Assembly (NCBI GenBank): GCA_002478745.1
Contig: DLQI01000119.1
Span: 12,986-18,986 of the forward strand
From: Rhodobacteraceae bacterium UBA7436
Lineage (GTDB): Bacteria > Pseudomonadota > Alphaproteobacteria > Rhodobacterales > Rhodobacteraceae
Direction: 5' to 3'
Length of the DNA: 6,001 nucleotides
Part shown: positions 1 through 4,718 of the stretch, piece after piece
Numbering within the stretch: the stretch's first letter is position 1
Layout of the letters: the number at the start of each line of letters is the position of its first letter
The notes under the pieces: model-generated
What the model was told of the DNA's origin: nothing
The model's database searches: none
Seen by the model: the letters and a program-made list of their open reading frames with translations, nothing else
Translations under genes and position numbers: made by a program

Positions 1-84
1 AAGAACATCAATTCTGGGACCTTCGGGGCCCTATAACCATGACGGTGCACACTGCACCCGATAAGCAAAACGGAAGACATCAAC
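1..84 (+). promoter_or_regulatory. Non-coding leader before rplB with two small hairpins
   Basis: No reading frame here looks like the C-terminus of L23 (rplW), the usual upstream neighbour; the frame starting at base 1 stops at 34-36 after residues that do not resemble L23. Two inverted repeats are visible. The first is at 16-31: GGG pairs with CCC and CC with GG around one A/G mismatch, closed by a C(UUCG)G tetraloop at 21-26. The second is a perfect 6-bp stem GGTGCA/TGCACC at 44-58 with a CAC loop. No T-run follows either, so neither is a typical intrinsic terminator. A ribosome binding site GGAAG (72-76) sits 8 bases before the rplB ATG. The hairpins could act in processing, stability or feedback control of rplB; this is inference. 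Confidence 0.5.
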
Positions 85-927
85 ATGGCACTTAAGTCGT
101 ATAAACCGACTACGCCAGGCCAACGCGGGTTGGTACTGATCGACCGTTCGGAGCTTTGGAAAGGCCGCCCGGTCAAAACTCTTACTGAGGGTTTGACCAA
201 AAAAGGCGGACGGAACAACACCGGACGAATCACGATGCGTCGCAAAGGCGGGGGTGCAAAGCGCCTTTACCGTATCGTCGATTTTAGACGTAATAAAATG
301 GATGTATCGGCTACTGTCGAACGCATCGAGTATGACCCTAACCGCACAGCCTTTATCGCGCTCGTAAAATACGACGACGGTGAGCAGGCATACGTACTGG
401 CGCCACAGCGCCTTGCGATTGGTGATAAAATCATCTCTGCGGCCAAAGCGGACATCAAGCCAGGCAACGCAATGCCGTTCTCTGGCATGCCAATCGGCAC
501 GATCATCCACAACATCGAAATGAAACCTGGTAAGGGCGGTCAAATCGCTCGTGCTGCTGGTACATACGCACAATTCGTGGGCCGTGATGGCGGCTACGCT
601 CAGATCCGTTTGAGCTCTGGCGAATTGCGTCTTGTTCGTCAGGAATGCATGGCCACCGTTGGTGCCGTGTCTAACCCAGACAACTCGAACCAGAACTTCG
701 GTAAAGCGGGCCGTATGCGTCACAAGGGCATTCGTCCTTCTGTGCGTGGTGTCGTAATGAACCCGGTCGATCACCCTCACGGTGGTGGTGAAGGTCGGAC
801 CTCAGGTGGTCGTCACCCGGTTTCCCCATGGGGCAAACCAACTAAAGGTGCACGTACTCGCAACAAAAACAAAGCGTCGCAAAAGCTTATCATTCGCTCG
901 CGTCACGCCAAGAAGAAGGGACGTTAA
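85..927 (+). CDS. rplB: 50S ribosomal protein L2
   Basis: L2 is a core large-subunit protein that binds 23S rRNA, helps join the subunits and lies near the peptidyl transferase centre. The 280-residue product is close to the usual family length of about 275. The N-terminal OB-like RNA-binding domain includes the basic GGRNNTGRIT segment (about 41-50). The C-terminal domain holds the family hallmark NPVDHPHGGGEGR (226-238), with conserved histidines at 230 and 232; the corresponding His in E. coli L2 has been linked to peptidyl transferase function. The tail is very basic (KKKGR), typical of an rRNA-embedded end. The ATG at 85 gives the standard MALKSYKPTTPG start and follows GGAAG by 8 bases. 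It is the first gene of the tight block continuing to rplP, with rpsS starting 3 bases after its stop. Confidence 0.98.
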   Translation: MALKSYKPTTPGQRGLVLIDRSELWKGRPVKTLTEGLTKKGGRNNTGRITMRRKGGGAKRLYRIVDFRRNKMDVSATVERIEYDPNRTAFIALVKYDDGEQAYVLAPQRLAIGDKIISAAKADIKPGNAMPFSGMPIGTIIHNIEMKPGKGGQIARAAGTYAQFVGRDGGYAQIRLSSGELRLVRQECMATVGAVSNPDNSNQNFGKAGRMRHKGIRPSVRGVVMNPVDHPHGGGEGRTSGGRHPVSPWGKPTKGARTRNKNKASQKLIIRSRHAKKKGR

Positions 928-930
928 TCT

Positions 931-1209
931 ATGTCTCGTTCCGTTTGGAAAGGTCCTTTTGTCGACGCGTATGTGTTGAAAAAGGCCGAAGCGACTGCTG
1001 AAAGCGGCCGCCACGAAGTGATCAAGATCTGGTCACGTCGTTCTACAATCCTGCCACAATTTGTTGGTCTGACTTTTGGCGTTTATAACGGCCACAAGCA
1101 CATCCCAGTGAACGTCACTGAGGATATGATTGGCCAGAAATTTGGTGAGTACTCACCAACGCGTACCTATTACGGTCACGCGGCTGACAAGAAGGCGAAG
1201 CGCAAATGA
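931..1209 (+). CDS. rpsS: 30S ribosomal protein S19
   Basis: S19 sits in the head of the 30S subunit next to S13, close to the A-site tRNA and the intersubunit bridge. The 92-residue product is the normal family length. Recognisable segments are SRSVWKGPFVD at the N-terminus, the conserved WSRRSTILPQFVG block (about 34-46), GHKHIPV (54-60) and GEYSPTRT (72-79). The start is 3 bases after the rplB stop, and its AGAAGGG ribosome binding site (914-920) lies inside the last rplB codons. Its stop overlaps the rplV start in an ATGA arrangement, which suggests translational coupling. Nothing in the protein looks altered. Confidence 0.98.
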   Translation: MSRSVWKGPFVDAYVLKKAEATAESGRHEVIKIWSRRSTILPQFVGLTFGVYNGHKHIPVNVTEDMIGQKFGEYSPTRTYYGHAADKKAKRK

Positions 1210-1598
1210 GCAAGGATAAGAACCCTCGCCGCGTTGCTGATAACGAAGCAATGGCAAAAACACGCATGTTGCGCACCAGCCCTCAAAAGCTGAACCTAGT
1301 TGCGCAACTCATCCGCGGCAAAAAAGTGGACAAGGCCCTAACAGACCTAACGTTCTCTAAAAAGCGTATCGCTGGTGACGTGAAAAAATGCCTGCAGTCA
1401 GCAATTGCTAACGCAGAAAACAACCACAACCTTGATGTAGACGAGTTGATCGTTGCAGAAGCTTGGGTCGGCAAGAACATGACAATGAAACGTGGTCGTC
1501 CACGTGCTCGTGGTCGTTTCGGCAAGATCCTCAAGCCTTTCGCAGAGGTTACAATCTTGGTTCGTCAAGTTGAAGCAACATCAGGGGAGCAAAGCTAA
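1206..1598 (+). CDS. rplV: 50S ribosomal protein L22
   Basis: L22 contacts all six 23S rRNA domains, and its long beta-hairpin lines the nascent peptide exit tunnel. The conserved core begins at MAKTRMLRTSPQKLNLV (from residue 16) and runs through SAIANAENN (65-73) to the tunnel hairpin around 88-108, containing MKRGRPRARGRFGK. At 130 residues it is longer than E. coli L22 (110), because of a charged N-terminal extension of about 15 residues and a few extra C-terminal residues. The ATG at 1206 is preferred: it overlaps the rpsS stop as ATGA and has GAAGG (1191-1195) 10 bases upstream. The ATG at 1251, which aligns with the E. coli start, lacks a good ribosome binding site. An extended N-terminus is, from memory, usual in Rhodobacterales L22. 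The stop overlaps the rpsC ATG by one base. Confidence 0.97.
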   Translation: MSKDKNPRRVADNEAMAKTRMLRTSPQKLNLVAQLIRGKKVDKALTDLTFSKKRIAGDVKKCLQSAIANAENNHNLDVDELIVAEAWVGKNMTMKRGRPRARGRFGKILKPFAEVTILVRQVEATSGEQS

Positions 1599-2305
1599 TG
1601 GGTAATAAAGTAAATCCAATCGGCATGCGCCTTCAGGTTAACCGTACTTGGGATAGCCGCTGGTATGCAGACACTAAGGATTTCGGGAACTTGCTTCTTG
1701 AAGACCTTAAAATGCGCGAATTCATCAAAGTTGAGTGCAAACAAGCGGGTATTGCCCGTGTGATCATCGAACGCCCACACAAGAAGTGCCGCGTTACGAT
1801 CCACACTGCACGTCCAGGTGTAATCATCGGTAAGAAAGGTGCAGACATCGAAGGTCTGCGCAAGAAACTGGCGAATTTCACTGACTCTGAATTGCACCTC
1901 AACATCGTTGAAGTCCGCAAGCCAGAAATGGATGCAGCTCTTGTTGGTGAATCCATCGCACAGCAATTGGAACGCCGTGTTTCTTTCCGTCGCGCTATGA
2001 AGCGTTCGGTTCAGAATGCAATGCGTATGGGTGCCCTTGGTATCCGTATTAACCTTGCTGGTCGTTTGGGCGGCGCAGAAATCGCGCGTACTGAATGGTA
2101 CCGTGAAGGTCGCGTTCCGCTGCACACCTTGCGTGCCGACATCGATTACGCACACGTTGAAGCGATGACTGCTTATGGCATCATCGGGATCAAAACCTGG
2201 ATCTTCAAAGGCGAGATCATGGAACACGATCCAGCAGCGCGTGACCGTAAAGCACAAGAACTCCAAGACGGCCCAGCACCTCGCGGTGCCGGCGGTCGTC
2301 GTTGA
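1598..2305 (+). CDS. rpsC: 30S ribosomal protein S3
   Basis: S3 forms part of the mRNA entry channel on the 30S head and, with S4 and S5, contributes to unwinding of structured mRNA. The 235-residue product matches the family (E. coli 233). The start MGNKVNPIGMRL is canonical. A type II KH domain carries the GXXG loop as IIGKKG (76-81), preceded by TIHTARPG. Basic residues R131, R132 and K135 in FRRAMKRSVQNAMR match those tied to helicase activity in E. coli S3. The C-terminal domain has GRLGGAEIARTEWYREG (155-171) and LRADIDY. The Gly/Arg-rich tail (about 227-235) is lineage-variable. The start overlaps the rplV stop (TAATG) and has AGGGGAG (1583-1589) 8 bases upstream. The gene ends in two in-frame stops, TGA then TAG (2303-2308). 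Confidence 0.98.
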   Translation: MGNKVNPIGMRLQVNRTWDSRWYADTKDFGNLLLEDLKMREFIKVECKQAGIARVIIERPHKKCRVTIHTARPGVIIGKKGADIEGLRKKLANFTDSELHLNIVEVRKPEMDAALVGESIAQQLERRVSFRRAMKRSVQNAMRMGALGIRINLAGRLGGAEIARTEWYREGRVPLHTLRADIDYAHVEAMTAYGIIGIKTWIFKGEIMEHDPAARDRKAQELQDGPAPRGAGGRR

Positions 2306-2320
2306 TAGGGGGGCGCACAG

Positions 2321-2734
2321 ATGCTTCAGCCAAAACGTACCAAATTCCGCAAGCAGTTTAAGGGCTCCATTAAGGGTCTTGCTAAAGGCGGTTCCGATCT
2401 GAACTTTGGGACTTACGGTCTTAAGGCAACAGAGCCTGAGCGTATCACTGCACGTCAAATCGAAGCGGCTCGCCGCGCGATGACACGTCACATGAAACGT
2501 CAGGGTCGTGTCTGGATCCGCATCTTCCCAGATGTGCCAATCACAGCCAAACCTATCGAAGTTCGTATGGGTAAAGGTAAAGGCTCTGTCGACCGTTGGG
2601 CCGCCAAAGTTAAGCCTGGCCGCGTGATGTTTGAAATCGACGGCGTTGACGAAGTCATCGCACGTGAGGCATTGCGCCTAGCAGCTATGAAGTTGCCGAT
2701 CAAAACACGTGTTGTGGTTCGCGAAGACTGGTAA
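2321..2734 (+). CDS. rplP: 50S ribosomal protein L16
   Basis: L16 is a late-assembling 50S protein that helps shape the A-site tRNA binding region and organises 23S rRNA near the peptidyl transferase centre. The 137-residue product is the usual length (E. coli 136). Hallmarks are MLQPKRTKFRKQFKG at the N-terminus, LTARQIEAARRAMTR-like residues around 42-56, the conserved RMGKGKGSVDRW (82-93) and AAMKLPIKTRVV near the C-terminus. The Arg in RMGKGKG is the family position hydroxylated in E. coli. The start follows a G-rich ribosome binding site (2308-2313) 15 bases after the rpsC stop. In most bacteria rpmC follows immediately; here it does not, and a strong terminator begins 38 bases after the rplP stop. 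Confidence 0.98.
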   Translation: MLQPKRTKFRKQFKGSIKGLAKGGSDLNFGTYGLKATEPERITARQIEAARRAMTRHMKRQGRVWIRIFPDVPITAKPIEVRMGKGKGSVDRWAAKVKPGRVMFEIDGVDEVIAREALRLAAMKLPIKTRVVVREDW

Positions 2735-2772
2735 ACCCTCGCGCCTAGGCGCATTGGTTTAGAAATTAGGAC

Positions 2773-2807
2773 GCCCCCGCCGAGTGATCGGTGGGGGCTT
2801 TCTGTTT
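2773..2807 (+). terminator. Intrinsic terminator after rplP
   Basis: An 11-bp stem is formed by 2773-2783 and 2788-2798, all Watson-Crick except one G-T wobble (2779/2792). It is closed by a GTGA tetraloop (GNRA class) at 2784-2787. The outer arm is GCCCCC against GGGGGC. The T-rich tract TTTCTGTTT follows directly at 2799-2807. These are the textbook elements of a rho-independent terminator for + strand transcription, placed just past the rplP stop. It should end most transcripts of the upstream ribosomal block. The T-tract is interrupted by C and G, so some read-through into the next gene is possible. The opposite strand lacks a comparable T-run, so a bidirectional role is less likely. Confidence 0.9.
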
Positions 2808-2840
2808 GTGTCGTTTCCCGCGATGGGTCATGCCTCTTCT

Positions 2841-3251
2841 ATGAAAATATTTCGCACACTATTTGCCAGCCGCATTCTTAGGTTTGCCGTCCTTTCAGTA
2901 CTGTTGATTGTCGCCATGTACCTCATCCGGATTGCTGCGACCATCGTGTACTGGTCAGGGAAGCTGTACCGCCCTGGAGTGTCGACAGGAATTTGGGGCT
3001 TCTTCTTTTGGGTGTCCGCGTCGACGATGGGGTTCTTAACACTTGTTTGCCTTTTCCTTCGCCCAGCAAAAGTCCGTCTTATTCTGTTGGGATATAATCC
3101 GTTGGCGTTGGTTGAATTGTTTTCCGTCTTTCGTCATGAAAACCACGATATTTGGTTCTGGGTGACGTTCCTGATGTCGGCCTTTGCCTCAAATCTGATC
3201 CTCTACTTTGCGATGCGTTTTGACCGTGGCGCTAAAACGGGGTCTTCCTAA
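2841..3251 (+). CDS. Unrecognised small four-helix membrane protein
   Basis: I do not recognise this gene. From the ATG at 2841 it encodes 136 residues with four hydrophobic stretches long enough to cross the membrane: about 14-37, 50-73, 78-97 and 104-126. Basic residues flank the first (R5, R11, R14 before it; R30 inside; K41 and R44 after it), and the C-terminus ends in a short charged tail. Two aromatic-rich patches stand out: WGFFFW (52-57) and IWFW (104-107). No catalytic or ligand motif is visible. The frame stays open back to a GTG at 2784, but that codon lies in the terminator loop and is not credible. An ATG at 2823 is an alternative start; neither ATG has a good ribosome binding site. 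The gene lies between a terminator and a promoter inside a ribosomal cluster, so a ribosomal role is not implied. Its sustained hydrophobic pattern over 411 bases supports real coding. Confidence 0.6.
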   Translation: MKIFRTLFASRILRFAVLSVLLIVAMYLIRIAATIVYWSGKLYRPGVSTGIWGFFFWVSASTMGFLTLVCLFLRPAKVRLILLGYNPLALVELFSVFRHENHDIWFWVTFLMSAFASNLILYFAMRFDRGAKTGSS

Positions 3252-3331
3252 CAGGGGGATGTGCTGTATTTTAGGGGAGATGCTGGCGTTTTGGCGTCCT
3301 TGCCCACTACATCTAGCGGTCGCTCGCACTT

Positions 3332-3366
3332 ACGTGATACCGACACAATACCGACGTGATGCCGAT
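3332..3366 (+). repeat. Three phased copies of an ATACCGAC-like motif
   Basis: ATACCGAC occurs at 3337-3344 and again at 3348-3355, and a degenerate copy ATGCCGAT lies at 3359-3366, so copies start exactly 11 bases apart. At larger scale ACGTGATACCGAC (3332-3344) and ACGTGATGCCGAT (3354-3366) match at 11 of 13 positions with a 22-base step. Eleven-base spacing is about one helical turn, so the copies face the same side of the DNA. The block ends 47 bases before the -35 box of the predicted rpmC promoter, a place where an activator could bind. The regulator is unknown, and with so short a motif chance cannot be excluded. Confidence 0.45.
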
Positions 3367-3413
3367 AATGAAAAGTGGGTAAATCCGTTGCTTTCCCTAT
3401 AAAACAAAAGGGA

Positions 3414-3443
3414 CTTGCCACACATCCCAAACCCTCCTATACG
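3414..3443 (+). promoter_or_regulatory. Predicted housekeeping promoter for rpmC onward
   Basis: CTTGCC (3414-3419) and CTATAC (3437-3442) are separated by 17 bases. Each differs at one position from the CTTGAC-N17-CTATAT consensus described for alphaproteobacterial housekeeping promoters. In E. coli terms the boxes read TTGCCA and TATACG, also 17 bases apart. Transcription would begin near 3450, leaving a leader of about 70 bases before the rpmC ATG. The terminator after rplP makes an internal promoter necessary if the downstream genes are to be expressed at ribosomal levels, so the position makes sense. No experimental start site is available. Confidence 0.65.
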
Positions 3444-3449
3444 CAGCCA

Positions 3450-3520
3450 TCTACTATGGACTCCACCAGAATCATGGTCACCCTAATGGGGCCAGCTGGT
3501 GATGTTGAAAGGAAAAGGCG
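3450..3520 (+). promoter_or_regulatory. Structured leader and ribosome binding site of rpmC
   Basis: CACCAG (3464-3469) can pair perfectly with CTGGTG (3496-3501), enclosing an inner CCC-TAAT-GGG hairpin (3481-3490). TCACC (3478-3482) can instead pair with GGTGA (3498-3502), which uses the same 3' bases and excludes the first helix. The ribosome binding site AAAGGA (3509-3513 plus the preceding A) lies just past the helices, about 7 bases before the ATG at 3521. The overlap of pairings could allow a switch, but the helices are only 5-6 bp, so the regulatory reading is inference. Confidence 0.4.
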
Positions 3521-3724
3521 ATGAACGCCCAAGAACTACACGATCTGACACCAGATCAGCTTCGCGAAAAGCTAGCTGAGATGAAAAAAGAAAGCTTCAA
3601 CTTGCGCTTCCAAGCTGCAACTGGCTCTCTTGAAAACCCTGCGCAAATCCGTGTTGCACGTCGCAACGCTGCACGCGTTAAAACAATCTTGAACCAAAAA
3701 GCCGCTGCTGCGGCGTCTGAATAA
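3521..3724 (+). CDS. rpmC: 50S ribosomal protein L29
   Basis: L29 is a small two-helix protein at the exit of the nascent peptide tunnel, next to L23, where it helps form the docking area for factors such as SRP and trigger factor. The 67-residue product has normal family length. The helical pattern ELHDLTPDQLREKLAEMKKE is followed by the hallmark FNLRFQAATGSLENPAQIR (about 26-44) and the second helix RVARRNAARVKTILNQK. The tail is alanine-rich. The ATG at 3521 follows AAAGGA. It heads a new transcription unit, separated from rplP by 786 bases that contain a terminator, another gene and a promoter. Adjacency of rplP and rpmC is the common arrangement in bacteria. Confidence 0.97.
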   Translation: MNAQELHDLTPDQLREKLAEMKKESFNLRFQAATGSLENPAQIRVARRNAARVKTILNQKAAAAASE

Positions 3725-3735
3725 GGAGCACACCA

Positions 3736-3966
3736 ATGCCTAAACGTATTTTGACCGGCACAGTGACTTCTGATGCTAACGCCCAAACAGTAACGGTTTC
3801 CGTAGAGCGCCGCTTTACGCACCCGGTTCTAAAGAAAACCATCCGTAAGTCCAAGAAGTACCGGGCTCACGATGAACAGAATGCCTTCAAAACTGGTGAT
3901 CAAGTTCGTATTATCGAATGCGCACCGAAGTCGAAGACAAAACGCTGGGAAGTGCTCACAGCATAA
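3736..3966 (+). CDS. rpsQ: 30S ribosomal protein S17
   Basis: S17 is an OB-fold protein that binds 16S rRNA early in 30S assembly and stabilises the body of the subunit. The 76-residue product is of normal length. Family signatures are GTVTSDANAQTVTVSVERR (8-26), RFTHPVLKK (26-34), the conserved KKYRAHDEQN (40-49), GDQVRIIECAP (54-64) and SKTKRW (66-71). Where many species have a DKTVVV-like strand, this one has NAQTVTV, which I associate from memory with the Rhodobacterales. The ribosome binding site GGAG (3725-3728) is 7 bases before the ATG, and the gap from rpmC is 11 bases, so the two are surely co-transcribed. Confidence 0.97.
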   Translation: MPKRILTGTVTSDANAQTVTVSVERRFTHPVLKKTIRKSKKYRAHDEQNAFKTGDQVRIIECAPKSKTKRWEVLTA

Positions 3967-4042
3967 GCTGCGACTACTAACAGTATAATCGAAACCCTAG
4001 GGATCAGGCACGCATCGCCCCCTACAGGTCGGGAGAAACCAT
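3967..4042 (+). other. rpsQ-rplN gap with weak structure
   Basis: This 76-base gap sits where E. coli separates the S10 and spc operons. It contains a perfect TATAAT (3984-3989), but 16-18 bases upstream there is no -35-like hexamer, so a promoter is not well supported. An 8-base palindrome CCCTAGGG lies at 3995-4002. CCCCC (4018-4022) can pair with GG (4027-4028) and GGG (4031-4033) around a TACA loop with a two-base bulge, which would cover part of the GGGAG ribosome binding site (4031-4035) of rplN. No terminator with a T-run is seen, so transcription from rpmC probably continues into rplN. Confidence 0.4.
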
Positions 4043-4411
4043 ATGATCCAGATGCAGACAAATCTTGAGGTAGCTGACAACAGCGGCGCACGCCGTGTTC
4101 AGTGCATCAAGGTTCTGGGTGGTTCCAAGCGTAAATACGCATCCGTAGGCGACATCATTGTCGTCTCGGTTAAGGAAGCCATTCCACGTGGCCGTGTTAA
4201 GAAGGGTGACGTCCGTAAGGCCGTCGTCGTTCGCACGGCAAAAGAAGTTCGTCGCGACGATGGCACAGCTATTCGTTTTGACGGCAACGCCGCTGTTATT
4301 TTGAACAACAATAACGAGCCAGTAGGTACACGTATCTTTGGCCCAGTTGTTCGCGAATTGCGCGCGAAAAACTTCATGAAAATCATTTCCCTTGCTCCGG
4401 AGGTGCTTTGA
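4043..4411 (+). CDS. rplN: 50S ribosomal protein L14
   Basis: L14 is a beta-barrel protein on the subunit interface of 50S; it takes part in intersubunit bridges and is the contact for the silencing factor RsfS in species studied. The product is exactly 122 residues, the canonical length. Start MIQMQTNLEVADNSGAR is standard, with the ADNSGAR motif at 11-17, followed by the CIKVLGG segment. Other conserved parts are GDIIVVSVKEAIPRG, the basic KKGDVRKAVVVRT and the NNEPVGTRIFGPVVRELR block near the end. GGGAG (4031-4035) lies 7 bases before the ATG. The rplX start follows its stop by one base, so the two are likely coupled. Confidence 0.98.
   Translation: MIQMQTNLEVADNSGARRVQCIKVLGGSKRKYASVGDIIVVSVKEAIPRGRVKKGDVRKAVVVRTAKEVRRDDGTAIRFDGNAAVILNNNNEPVGTRIFGPVVRELRAKNFMKIISLAPEVL
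4399..4403 (+). promoter_or_regulatory. Ribosome binding site fixing the rplX start
   Basis: GGAGG here ends 9 bases before the ATG at 4413. The open frame extends upstream to a TTG at 4392, but that codon lies inside rplN, upstream of the GGAGG, and would add seven residues unlike any L24. The ATG at 4413 gives the usual MAAKLKKGDKV start. Confidence 0.85.
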
Positions 4412-4412
4412 T

Positions 4413-4718
4413 ATGGCTGCTAAGTTGAAAAAGGGTGACAAGGTTACTCTTCTTACCGGTAAGGACAAAGGCAAAGAGGGTACAATCTCTTCCATTGATC
4501 CAAAAGCGGGTAAAGCTGTTGTAGAGGGTCTGAACATTTCGATCCGCGCAACGCGCCAAACTCAAGAATCCCAAGGCGGCCGCATTCCTAAAGCTATGCC
4601 AATCGCACTCAGCAACCTTGCGTTGCTTGATGCAAACGGCAAAGCAACACGTGTTGGCTTCAAGATGGACGGCGAAAACAAAGTACGTTTCGCTAAGACA
4701 ACAGGGGATGTGATCTAA
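4413..4718 (+). CDS. rplX: 50S ribosomal protein L24
   Basis: L24 is an assembly-initiator protein that binds the 5' region of 23S rRNA and also sits near the tunnel exit. The 101-residue product is of normal length. The N-terminal KOW domain spans about 4-37, with KKGDKVTLLTGKDKGKEGTI and the conserved glycines. The central part has VVEGLNISIRATR and the C-terminal part GGRIPKAMPIALSNLALLD. The short C-terminal segment GKATRVGFKMDGENKVRFAK is typical of bacterial L24. The TAATG junction overlaps its stop with the rplE ATG by one base, which suggests that L5 is made by reinitiating ribosomes. In E. coli this junction lies close to the site where S8 represses spc translation. Confidence 0.97.
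   Translation: MAAKLKKGDKVTLLTGKDKGKEGTISSIDPKAGKAVVEGLNISIRATRQTQESQGGRIPKAMPIALSNLALLDANGKATRVGFKMDGENKVRFAKTTGDVI

Larger units (their letters stand above)
3252..3520 (+). other. Non-coding gap before rpmC
   Basis: These 269 bases hold no convincing gene. Short frames on both strands (for example a + frame to 3402 and a - frame using TTG near 3430) have no recognisable residues and run through the promoter region. The gap contains, in order, a phased 11-bp repeat (3332-3366), a good promoter (3414-3443) and a leader with paired segments (about 3450-3520). I see no clear intrinsic terminator after the membrane-protein gene, so its 3' end is undefined. Confidence 0.7.

Noticed and set aside
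31..780. A 249-codon open frame on the - strand over rplB
   Set aside because: It is antisense to rplB, has no recognisable domain and is best explained as a shadow of rplB codon use.
1595..2491. A 298-codon open frame on the - strand over rpsC and rplP
   Set aside because: It lies wholly over two certain ribosomal genes, shows no family motif and reflects their codon bias on the opposite strand.
2784..2840. N-terminal extension of the membrane-protein gene to a GTG at 2784
   Set aside because: The GTG is the loop of the intrinsic terminator, and the added residues come from the stem and T-tract. There is no ribosome binding site.
3332..3366. CRISPR or mobile-element repeat
   Set aside because: The units are only 8-13 bases with an 11-base period and no spacers. 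There are no transposase genes or terminal inverted repeats nearby.
3208..3402. A 64-codon + strand frame overlapping the end of the membrane-protein gene
   Set aside because: It has no ribosome binding site or motif, and part of it simply translates the 11-bp repeats.
3248..3430. A 60-codon - strand frame in the gap before rpmC
   Set aside because: It begins at TTG, crosses the predicted promoter and repeats, and has no recognisable content.
3984..3989. TATAAT as a full promoter for rplN
   Set aside because: No -35-like hexamer or extended -10 TG is present at the needed spacing, so it is recorded only as a weak observation.
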